DNA from: Verrucomicrobiaceae bacterium
GTDB lineage: Bacteria; Verrucomicrobiota; Verrucomicrobiia; Verrucomicrobiales; Verrucomicrobiaceae
Assembly: GCA_016713035.1 (NCBI GenBank)
Contig: JADJPW010000006.1
Location: 372,001-436,000, forward strand
Direction of reading: 5' to 3'
DNA length: 64,000 nt
Both the position numbers and the translations under genes were made by a program. Positions 52,203-62,095 of the stretch are shown one piece after another. The notes under the pieces are model-generated. The model saw only the letters and a program-made list of their open reading frames with translations, was not told the origin of the DNA and made no database searches. Numbering within the stretch: the stretch's first letter is position 1; each line of letters begins with the position of its first letter.

Positions 52203-55200
52203 TCAGCTACTCCAGGCATCCGAAAGCGTTTCTGCCTGTTCCAACACGAGATCAATCGCCGCTTTCTCCAGGTCTGGCGGATATTTGTAACGGCGCAGCA
52301 GACGGCGAACCAAAATCCGCAGCCTCGCCCGCACGCTGTCTCGCACTTGCCAGTCCACTGTGGTGCTCTTGCGGAGTTGCTCGGTCAGTTCCGTGGCTAA
52401 CTTCTTCAAGGTGGCGTCGCCAAGCTCTCGCACGGCGCTTTCGTTTTCGGCCAGTGCCATATAAAAAGCTACCTCATCGGGATTTAGCCCCAGCTCCTTA
52501 TTGCGCTCTAGCTCGGCAGCGAAGTCCTTTGCCATCTGGATCATCTCTTCGATCACCTGCGCCGTTTGGATGGCGCGGCTGTTGTATTTTCGCAGTGTCT
52601 CCAGTAGTCGGTCACCGTACTTTTTCTCCTGCACCACGTTGGTTCTGGTGTGGGCTTTGATTTCATCGCGCAGCAGTTTCTCCAGCAGTTCGACCGCCAG
52701 ATTCCGTGCTGGGGTATGGCGCAGGTCATCGAGAAAATTGTCCGACAGCAGGCCGATGTTCGGCTTATCGATCCCTGCCAGCGAGAACACATCCGCCACG
52801 CCTTCGGCCACCACAGCGTTATCGAGGATCTGCTTCAGGGCGGAGTTCTTCTCTTCTTCGGTGCGCTTGCGGTCCACCGTGGTGTATTTCACGATGGCAC
52901 CACGGATAGCGGTAAAGAAAGCGATCTCCTTCCGCACTTCTGCCGCTTCATCCAGCGTGCTGCATAGGGAGTAGGCCTTGGTGATGTTCGCCATCACATC
53001 GAGGAAGCGCTTCTTCCCGTTTTCCAATCCCAGCACATGGTTGGCCGCAGGCACCAGCAGTTTCATGGCTTCCGTTTCATATTTCCGATAGTCAAAGGCG
53101 TGAAAGAGGCCGCGCAGCTGATCCATGCACTCCATCAGCTTCGCCAGCGCTTCACCGGAGCGCAGCGTGGGCTGGCCTTTGCCCTTGGCTTCGGTGTAGG
53201 TCTTGAGTGCAGCTTTCAGTGCCGCAGCAATGCCGATGTAGTCCACCACCAGCCCGCCTTGCTTGTCTTTGAAGACACGGTTCACGCGGGCGATAGCCTG
53301 CATGAGGTTGTGCGCCTCCATCGGCTTGTCGATATACATCGTGTGGCAGCATGGGGCGTCAAAGCCGGTCAGCCACATGTCACGCACGATCACCAGCTTG
53401 AGTGGATCGGCGGGGTCTTTGAAGCGGCGCTCCAGCGTCTTCTTTTGTGCCTTGGTAAAGACGTGATCTTGAATCGCTGCACGATCTGTGGCCGTGCCGG
53501 TCATCACGATGCGGATGGCTCCATCGTCCGGGTTGTAGCCGCTGGTCTTGCCATCCTTTGTTAATTTCGTTCCTGCCCATGCGGGGCGCAGTGCGATGAT
53601 CTTGTCGAAAAGCTCCACACAGATGTCGCGGCTCATGCACACGATCATCGCCTTGCCTTCAATGGCGGAGGTTCGCGTTTCGTAGTGCGCCACCAGATCG
53701 GCGGCTACTTGCTTGAGGCGCGGTTCCGCACCCACCAGCTTCGCCAGCTCGGCCCACTTGCTCTTGGTCTGCTCGCGGGCGGCCACGTCCTCCTCGTCCT
53801 CGATGACCTCTTCCACTTCCTTGTTCAGCTCATCGATCTCCGCACGGTTGATGTTCAGTCGTGCCAGACGGCTCTCGTAGTAGATCGGCACCGTCGCACC
53901 ATCATCTACGGCGTCTTGGATGTCATAGATGCTTACATGGCCGCCAAAGACCGCCTGCGTGTCCCGGTCCTCCGCCGAGATCGGCGTGCCGGTGAAGCCG
54001 ATGAAGCTCGCTTCCGGCAGCGCATCCCGCATGTGCTTGGCATAGCCAAAGACATACTTCTTGCCGATCACTTCCTTGGTCTGCTTATCCTTCACGTCCA
54101 CCAGCCGGGCACTCAGACCATATTGCGTGCGGTGCGCCTCGTCGGAGATCACCACCACATTGCCACGCTCGCAGAGCTTCGGGTGCCTCTGCTCGCCCTC
54201 CAGCAGGGAAAACTTCTGCACCGTGGTAAAGATGATCCCGCCCGCCTGCCGGGCCGCCAGCTTCTCACGGAGGTCATCGCGGCTCTCCGCCTGCTCGGGG
54301 GACTGCTTGAGCAGCTCCTGGGCACTGGCGAACTGCTGGTAAAGCTGCCCGTCCAGGTCGTTGCGGTCTGTCACCACCACCAGCGTGGGATTGTTCATCT
54401 CTGGCTGCTGGATCAGCATCCCGGCGTAGCAGACCATGGAGATGCTCTTGCCGCTGCCCTGCGTCTGCCAGAAGACGCCCGCCTTCTTGGAGCCCGGCAC
54501 CACCTCCTTGCCATACACGGCCCGTTCCTCGCGGATCACACCATCCTTGTCCCGATGCGCCGCGATCAAGGTCACGCGCACCGCTTCCCGCACCCCGTGG
54601 AACTGATGGTAGCCCGCGATCTTCTTGGTGATCTTGTCGCCGTTCTGCTCAAAGAGCACAAAGAACCGGACGTAGCACAGGAACAGCTCCGGGTTGAAGA
54701 ACCCGCGCACCAGCACCTCCAGCTCGTATTGCAGCTTCGGGCGGTCGTTCTCGTTGCTGATGGCCTTCCAGGGCATGAACCACTCCTTCGTCGCCGTCAG
54801 TGATCCCACCCGCGCGGTGATGCCATCGCTGGCGATGAGCGCCTGGTTGTAGATGAATAGGTCGCTGATCTCCTCCTTGTAGGTTTGCAGTTGGTCATAG
54901 GCATCCCAGAGGTCCACCTGTGCATTGCCCAGGTTCTTGAGTTCCAGGACGGAAAGCGGCAGCCCGTTGACAAAGACCACAATGTCCGGCCTGCGTGGCT
55001 GCTTGGTGCCCGTCACGGTGAACTGACTCGCCACCAGGAAGTCGTTTGCCCGCCACTCATGGAAATCAATCACCCGCACATACTCCACCACCTTCTTGTC
55101 CCCTTGGGCGAACTCCACCCGCACGCCATCCAGCAGCAGCTTGTGAAAGGCCCGGTTCCTCTGGATCAGCGAGGGATGATCCAGCGTGCAGACGCTATGC

Positions 55201-55406
55201 GCCGCATCCTCGATGGCGCTGGCGGGGATGCCTGGATTTAGCCGTGCCATCGCTGCCACCAGCCGCTTCCTCAGCACCACTTGGTCGTAGCCCGTCCTCT
55301 CCGGGATGGCCGCATCCGGCGACATGTCCGAGCTATTGAGGTAGCTCCAGCCAGTATCCTGAAACCATTCCAGGCAGAGGGATTCGAGTTGGGCTTCGGT
55401 GGTCAT
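52203..55406 (-). CDS. hsdR: type I restriction enzyme, restriction subunit
   Basis: 1067 residues and intact. The N-terminal nuclease site of the PD-(D/E)xK type is D141, E155 and K157 (PDIVVFVNG then LELK). The DEAD-like translocase has TQGSGKS (K320), SDEAH (422-425) and FTGTPI. It pumps and cuts unmodified DNA as part of an HsdR2M2S1 complex. The start overlaps the rhuM-like gene by four bases. The order in the operon is hsdM-hsdS-rhuM-hsdR on the minus strand. Confidence 0.95.
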   Translation of the reverse strand: MTTEAQLESLCLEWFQDTGWSYLNSSDMSPDAAIPERTGYDQVVLRKRLVAAMARLNPGIPASAIEDAAHSVCTLDHPSLIQRNRAFHKLLLDGVRVEFAQGDKKVVEYVRVIDFHEWRANDFLVASQFTVTGTKQPRRPDIVVFVNGLPLSVLELKNLGNAQVDLWDAYDQLQTYKEEISDLFIYNQALIASDGITARVGSLTATKEWFMPWKAISNENDRPKLQYELEVLVRGFFNPELFLCYVRFFVLFEQNGDKITKKIAGYHQFHGVREAVRVTLIAAHRDKDGVIREERAVYGKEVVPGSKKAGVFWQTQGSGKSISMVCYAGMLIQQPEMNNPTLVVVTDRNDLDGQLYQQFASAQELLKQSPEQAESRDDLREKLAARQAGGIIFTTVQKFSLLEGEQRHPKLCERGNVVVISDEAHRTQYGLSARLVDVKDKQTKEVIGKKYVFGYAKHMRDALPEASFIGFTGTPISAEDRDTQAVFGGHVSIYDIQDAVDDGATVPIYYESRLARLNINRAEIDELNKEVEEVIEDEEDVAAREQTKSKWAELAKLVGAEPRLKQVAADLVAHYETRTSAIEGKAMIVCMSRDICVELFDKIIALRPAWAGTKLTKDGKTSGYNPDDGAIRIVMTGTATDRAAIQDHVFTKAQKKTLERRFKDPADPLKLVIVRDMWLTGFDAPCCHTMYIDKPMEAHNLMQAIARVNRVFKDKQGGLVVDYIGIAAALKAALKTYTEAKGKGQPTLRSGEALAKLMECMDQLRGLFHAFDYRKYETEAMKLLVPAANHVLGLENGKKRFLDVMANITKAYSLCSTLDEAAEVRKEIAFFTAIRGAIVKYTTVDRKRTEEEKNSALKQILDNAVVAEGVADVFSLAGIDKPNIGLLSDNFLDDLRHTPARNLAVELLEKLLRDEIKAHTRTNVVQEKKYGDRLLETLRKYNSRAIQTAQVIEEMIQMAKDFAAELERNKELGLNPDEVAFYMALAENESAVRELGDATLKKLATELTEQLRKSTTVDWQVRDSVRARLRILVRRLLRRYKYPPDLEKAAIDLVLEQAETLSDAWSS

Positions 55407-56441
55407 TCCTTGGGTGGTTTGGGTTTCTTGGGGCGAGGCAGCTTTTTCAGCTCCGTCACCGCTTTCTCAAAGTCAAAGTCCACGGCTCGGGGCTGGGAAT
55501 CCATCAGCGAGCGATAGCGTTCGTATTCCAGCTCCGCTTTCATCTTCGCTTGCTCGGCAGAGATCTTGCCGGCGTGGCTTAGCAGTTCGTGCTCGGAGAG
55601 TTTGAGGAACTCGTCCAGCTTGGTGATCCAGTCCCGCATCGTCATCACCTTGCGTTGCAGCGCCCGCAGCTCGGCAAATTCGATGTAGGCCATCACGATC
55701 CGGTTCAGCGTGTCGAGTTCCTGGCCATCGAGATAATTCTTGGCGATGGATACGTCCTCCTTGCGGATGATGCCGCCGGGGCGCGTTGTCTGCAGGCCCA
55801 TGAAGGGCAGCGCAGCATCCGCCCGGGTATGGATCACCTCCGCCGCCGTTTGCCCGTGCGCCGCCCAGTGCATCTTGTTCTGCACAGTGGCGAAGAACTG
55901 CTGGGACATCTCCGTGTTCGGCGTGTAGTCCACACTCGTCGCGTAAATATCCAACACCTTCTGGTAAAAGCGCCGTTCCGAGGAGCGGATGTCGCGGATG
56001 CGCTCCAGTTGCTCGTCGAAGTAATCCTTCTGCCCCTTGCCCGGCGGATTCTTGAGCCGCTCGTCGTCCATGGTGAAGCCCTTCACCAGATACTCGTTCA
56101 AGCGCCCGATGGCCCACTGGCGGAACTGCGTGCCCCGGTGGCTGCGCACCCGGAAGCCGACGGCCAGAATGGCATCCAGATTGTAGTGTTCGATCTCCCG
56201 CGTCACCTCCCGTTTGCCCTCGGTTCGAACTATCCGGAATTTCCGGATAGTTGCCTCCCGGCGCAATTCTCCCTCGTCGAAAATGTTCACCAGATGCTCG
56301 TTGATCGTCCGCACGTCCTTGTCGAAAAGCTCCCCGATGAGCGCCTGCGTCAGCCAGAGCGTCTCGTTTTCAAAGCGACACTGCACCCGCGTGCGGCCAT
56401 CCTCCGTCTGGTAGAGGATGATTTCGGAGTTGGGCAAAGGT

Positions 56442-56452
<11 letters not shown>
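55403..56452 (-). CDS. rhuM: RhuM-family protein within the type I RM operon
   Basis: 349 residues. The family pattern is clear: IILYQTEDGRTRVQCRFENETLWLTQALIGELF, RTINEHLVNIFDEGEL, HYNLDAILAVGFRVRSHRGTQFRQWAIGRL. RhuM was first noted in Salmonella pathogenicity island 3 and often sits inside type I RM loci in other bacteria; its role is unknown. It overlaps both hsdS (11 bases) and hsdR (4 bases), so it is firmly part of the operon. Confidence 0.92.
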
Positions 56453-57910
<1,458 letters not shown>

Positions 57911-57927
57911 ACCCAAGCCCTCCTTCC

Positions 57928-58112
57928 GTAGCCCCAAAGGGGCGAAATATACCAGCCCAGGGCAACGCCCTGGGTTCGGTGGCAAAAAACATTTTGAGCC
58001 CTGAAGGGGCGAAACAACGGTTGCGCCGCCCCGTCAGGGCTCTGCGAAATGACGACGCATACCCAGGGCGTTGCCCTGGGCTGGTATGGGCCGCGCCGTT
58101 GGCGCTGAAGAC
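57928..58112. repeat. nested palindromic element between hsdM and hsdS
   Basis: Two inverted copies of a 30-base block, each built on a 19-base palindrome (CCCAGGGCAACGCCCTGGG at 57956-57974 and its match at 58062-58080), face each other. Between them another pair of 16-base arms (GAGCCCTGAAGGGGCG and CGCCCCGTCAGGGCTC) is centred near 58020. The whole can fold into one long cruciform or hairpin. It has REP-like mobile-repeat character. Confidence 0.85.
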
Positions 58113-58149
58113 GGGCGGCGTTCCGCCAGCGAGAGCGTTGGCTCCAAAA

Positions 58150-59813
58150 CTACAAGCCATACCCCAGCCCTCCCAGGTTCGCTTCGATGAGCTTTTCCAG
58201 CTTCGCCGACTCCTTGAACTGCGCACGCAACTCCGCCACGAGGCGCGGCATCTTTTCGGCAAAGGGCTCGCCGGTGTCCTCCACCTCCTCGGCTCCGACG
58301 TAGCGGCCGGGGGTGAGCACGTGGCCGTGCTTGGCGATGTCTTTCGTCTTCACCGAGGCGCAGAAGCCGGGGTGTCCGTGTAGCCTTTCCCGCGCTTCCA
58401 GGCGCGGAAGGTGTCGGTGATCTTGGCGGTGTCCTCCGGTTTGAAGTCCCGCAACACACGATCCTTCATGTAGCCGAGCTTGCGGGCATCAATGAAGAGC
58501 GTCTCGCCCCGGCGGTCGCGGAAGTCGCTGCGCTTTTTCTTGTTCTTGGTGAGGAACCAAACACAGGCCGGAATCTGCGTGTTCGTGAAGAGCTGGCCGG
58601 GCAGAGCGAGCATGCACTCGACCAGATCCGCCTCGATGAGCTTCTGCCGAATCTCGCCTTCGCCGGATTGGTTGGAGGACATGCTGCCATTGGCCAGCAG
58701 CAGGGCCATGCTGCCGTTCGGGCCCAGGTGATGGAGCATGTGCTGCACCCAGGCGAAGTTGGCATTGCCCTGCGGTGGGGTGCCGTAGTGCCAGCGGGCA
58801 TCGGCTTCCAGGCTCTTGTCCCACCACTCGCTGATGTTGAAGGGCGGATTCGCCATGACGTAGTCCGCCCGCAGGTCCGGGTGTTGGTCATTGGTAAAAC
58901 TGTTGGCGGGTTCCTTGCCGAAATTGAAGTCGATGCCGCGAATGGCCATGTTCATGGCGGCGAGACGCCAGGTGGTGGGATTGCTCTCCTGCCCATAGAC
59001 GGAGAGCTGGCCCAGCTTCCCGCCGTGCTCCTCCACGAACTTCTCACTCTGCACAAAGAAGCCGCCGCTGCCCATGGCGGGGTCATACACGCGACCGGAA
59101 TACGGCTCCAACATCTCCACGATGAGGGAGACGATGGACTTCGGCGTGAAGTATTGCCCGCCTTTCTTCCCCTCTGCCAAAGCGAACTCGCCGAGGAAGT
59201 ATTCATACACATGCCCCAGGATGTCCTTCGCGTGCAGGTTGGCATGTTGAAAGGGGATGGTGGAGATGAGGTCCACCAGCCCGGCGAGCGCAGCGGGGTC
59301 GATCTGATGCTGCGTGAAGCGCTTATCGAGCACGCCTTTCAATTTAGGGTTCTCCTTCTCGATGGCCTCCAGAGCGTCATCGATCAGCTTCGCCAGTGTG
59401 GTGAACTTGTATTTCGAGGTCTTGCCATTCCGCACCTCCATGTTCGTGCCATTGGCGATGCGGGCATTCGTCTTGATGGTGTTCCACCGTGCTAGACCGG
59501 GCACCCAGAAGACATTCTCCTCGGTGTAGTAGTCCCGCTCCTCTAGCTCTAGGCGGATGTTTTCCTCCAGCTCGGCGGCGTCATCGAAACCAGCAGGATC
59601 GAGGTAATTCGCATGGTCCTTGTCCCGGAACTGGGCGGTCAGCTCCTCCTGCCGCATCTCGAAGGCATCCGAGACATACTTCAGGAAGATCAGGCCTAGC
59701 ACGACATGCTTATACACGGCGGCGTCAAGATTCGCCCGCAGCCGGTCGGCGGCGCTCCAGAGCTTCTTGTCGAGTTCGTTGAGGAAATCTTGGTCACTTG
59801 CTGCGGTGGGCAT
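58150..59813 (-). CDS. hsdM: type I restriction enzyme methylation subunit, frameshifted near the C-terminus
   Basis: The intact frame is 487 residues (59813 to 58350). The SAM-binding motif DPAMGSGGFF (244-253) and catalytic NPPF (322-325) mark an N6-adenine methylase. At GGGG (58368-58371 on plus) a missing G breaks the frame; adding one base gives the normal C-terminus (GFCASV, then KTKDIAKHGHVLTPGRYVG, ending IEANLGGLGYGL) to a stop at 58150. Combined length about 554 residues. Together with hsdS this frame loss would block modification if real, yet hsdR is intact, which argues for a sequence error. Confidence 0.92.
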
Positions 59814-59980
59814 CCCGCACGTTGAAGCACTTCTCGCTAGCTGTCACAACTTTTCATGCCTGCCGCCGCCCTGCATGGGGCACTCAAAAAAGCATTGCCA
59901 AGGCGGCGGGGTTTCCGGTAAAACCGCGACCTGGCTGTGTGGTGATTTTCTCGACCTTGAAAAACAAACGCATACTCAAG

Positions 59981-60259
59981 ATGGCCGTTCCATCGGGACG
60001 GATTTGGTGGCGGGAGCAAAAGCGGCATCCACTGAACCGGCAGCTAGGGCGGGTGGTGCTGCGTCTGCGGACACGGCGGGGCTGGGCGCTGGATGATCTG
60101 GCTAAGGCGGCAGGCGTGGCCAAGTCGTACCTCTGCCAGTTGGAGCGTGGGCTGCACTCGCCGACGCTGGAGGTGCAACTGCGGCTGGAGGCGGCCCTGG
60201 GCATGGTGGTAGGCGGGCTGCTGCAACTGGCCCGTATGGAGCTGCGCCGGATGGCGTGA
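59981..60259 (+). CDS. XRE-family helix-turn-helix regulator
   Basis: The ATG at 59981 is used (92 residues); the frame is open further upstream without coding character. The HTH_3 domain spans about residues 25-82 (LGRVVLRLRTRRGWALDDLA, KAAGVAKSYLCQLERGLHSP). It is divergent from hsdM with 170 bp between the starts, so it could act as the control protein of the RM operon (inference). Confidence 0.85.
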   Translation: MAVPSGRIWWREQKRHPLNRQLGRVVLRLRTRRGWALDDLAKAAGVAKSYLCQLERGLHSPTLEVQLRLEAALGMVVGGLLQLARMELRRMA

Positions 60260-60414
60260 TTTGTTCACTATTTCGAACATGTGCCGTGGTGTCGCCGTGA
60301 TGGAATGCGCCCATGCCGCAACCGTTGACATGGAACTCAGGGCTGGTGTGGAACTCCTCCACACCAGGGGTGCTATGGAATGGCACGGCCAACTCAAGCA
60401 ACCCACCCAATCCT

Positions 60415-60960
60415 ATGCCCAACGACAACCGCATCAGTGCTGAAGTGACCGCAGCCAACAAGACGGCCATCATGACAAAAATCACCGAGATCGGCGCCCT
60501 ACTGCCCTTCCTCATCAACCTGACGAAGGAGGAGCGCATCACGCTGCCGAAACTGGGAGCGACATCGCTGGCCTTCGATGAACAGTGCGCCAGCTACATG
60601 GCCACGGCTCCAAACTTGATCCCTCCCTTTGTGGACACGGCGGAAGTGACGAAGGACCGCAATCTGCGCGTGGTGCTGGCGGACATCCTGCGGGAAACGT
60701 GCAAGCTCTGCGAAAAACTGGATGATAGTCTGATGCTGGTGGGCAGCGAAATCTGGCTGGCAGATCTGTCCTTTTACCAAACGGTGCGCCAAGCGGCTAG
60801 GCGCGATGTGCCGGGTGCGGATACGATCTACGATGAGCCTGAAGGAGCGCTTCCCCGGCCTAGCAGGCGATCCCGAGGAACCGGAGCCTACGCCCACACC
60901 GCCGACGCCCTGATCGGGGGCCTCGAACCACCCTTTGGGGGCCATTTTTCTCAAAAATGA
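60415..60960 (+). CDS. conserved hypothetical helical protein, probably frameshifted at the C-terminus
   Basis: ATG at 60415 gives 181 residues. The body (NRISAEVTAANKTAIMTKI, IGALLPFLINLTKEERITLPKLG, TAEVTKDRNLRVVLADIL and SFYQTVRQAARRDVPGADTIYD) is helical and matches a family of unknown function I have seen in several phyla. After about residue 143 the next frame reads LKERFPGLAGDPEEPEPTPT to a stop at 60913, a more family-like end than the Arg/Gly-rich in-frame one. Removing one C near 60850 would restore it. Confidence 0.7.
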   Translation: MPNDNRISAEVTAANKTAIMTKITEIGALLPFLINLTKEERITLPKLGATSLAFDEQCASYMATAPNLIPPFVDTAEVTKDRNLRVVLADILRETCKLCEKLDDSLMLVGSEIWLADLSFYQTVRQAARRDVPGADTIYDEPEGALPRPSRRSRGTGAYAHTADALIGGLEPPFGGHFSQK

Positions 60961-61367
60961 CCGTTTTTGAGCCATTTCGGCTCCGAATACGATGCTCCAG
61001 GGGTGGTGAGGGGGACCCCCAAGGGGGGGTATCGGGGGCCTCTGGGGTGGTCCATCGACCCCTCTGGGCAGCCTGTCCGGGCCCCTGGGGCTGGTGTGCA
61101 GCGGCCCAGCAGCCCCGCGCCGGAGCCCATGTGCAGCGGGGCAGGGGCTCCAGAGGTGGTGACTCGGAGCCTCCCTGCACCGGCCCAGGGGCCCGTAGGC
61201 CGCGATCCAGCAGCCCCAGCGCACCGACCCGCCACCTCCATCCCTGCGACCGAACAGCCCCCCAGCACCGACCCGCCACCTAGAACCCCGCCACCTCCGA
61301 CCCCAGCCCCAACAAAGAACCAAGCACCAAGAACCCCGAACAAAGAACCCCAAACCCCTCCCTCCCC
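60914..61367. other. 454-bp G/C-skewed gap before the collagen-like gene
   Basis: No supported gene. It has G-rich then C-rich low-complexity words, for example two copies of CAGCACCGACCCGCCACCT-like units, and ends in an A/C-rich leader with no Shine-Dalgarno (repeats of AAGAACCC). A long open frame exists here but it is Pro-rich, overlaps the next gene out of frame and looks like a composition effect. Confidence 0.5.
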
Positions 61368-61988
61368 ATGTTTGACCCCACAATCCCTCAAGAAGGCACG
61401 CCACTGGATGCCGTGCAGATGCGCAATCAGTTCAATGGGCTCAAAGCGATCCTGGATGCCGCCGCGCCGATCACCGCCGCGCAGGTGGACGGCACGGCCA
61501 CACTGGACCCGGGCAGTCCGGCGAACGTGAGTGTGACGGTGCAGGGCAACATGCTGCGCTTCAGCTTTGACATCCCACGCGGCATGGATGGGATCAATGG
61601 CAGCAACGGCATGGATGGCATGCCAGGCCCGCAGGGAAACAACGGCAGTGACGGTGCCCAGGGCCCACCAGGGGGCCCCGGCCCGCAAGGCCCACCCTTT
61701 GCACAGGCGGTGGTGGATGGTGTGTCCACCCTGAACCCTGGGGATAATGCGACGGTGAGTGTGAGCTTTGATGGCACGAACGTGCGTTTCCTGTTCGGAA
61801 TCCCACGCGGCAGTGACGGTGCGCAGGGCTCCTCCGGTGAGGTGAGCCTGGCACAGCTCGATGCCGCGATCACTGGCACCAGTGCCAACACCAATGCTGT
61901 GGAGACGCTGGATTCCGTCTTTGCTGATCCAAACGCCGAAGCTCTGCGCCAAAAGATCAACGAGCTGATCCTCAATGGAAGGCGGTGA
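61368..61988 (+). CDS. collagen-like protein with two tandem modules
   Basis: 206 residues, no signal peptide. A 35-residue helical N-terminus is followed by two copies of a 40-residue beta-module (QVDGTATLDPGSPANVSVTV and VVDGVSTLNPGDNATVSVSF), each ending IPRG and running into Gly-x-y triplets (GMDGINGSNGMDGMPGPQG; GSDGAQGSSGE). A helical C-terminus (residues 165-206) could trimerise it. Such layouts are seen in tail-fibre or surface-fibre proteins. The start is preceded by an unstructured A/C-rich leader. Confidence 0.78.
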   Translation: MFDPTIPQEGTPLDAVQMRNQFNGLKAILDAAAPITAAQVDGTATLDPGSPANVSVTVQGNMLRFSFDIPRGMDGINGSNGMDGMPGPQGNNGSDGAQGPPGGPGPQGPPFAQAVVDGVSTLNPGDNATVSVSFDGTNVRFLFGIPRGSDGAQGSSGEVSLAQLDAAITGTSANTNAVETLDSVFADPNAEALRQKINELILNGRR

Positions 61989-62095
61989 GTGACCCTGCGT
62001 GCGGCGGTTTTGCGCGGCACCGTCAAAAGCTGGCTATCCACGGATGCAGGGAGGGCCCCGCAAAAGCCTGAATTCCCACCGGGGTGGGATGCGCT

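Noticed and set aside
60967..61530. 187-residue open frame, Pro/Gly-rich
   Set aside because: It overlaps the start of the collagen-like gene in another frame and its composition follows the G/C-skewed repeats of the region; no domain and no start signal.
60499..61952. Long minus-strand open frames across the helical and collagen-like genes
   Set aside because: They are antisense to better supported genes, and their Gly/Trp-rich composition is what reverse-strand reading of Pro/Ala codons gives.
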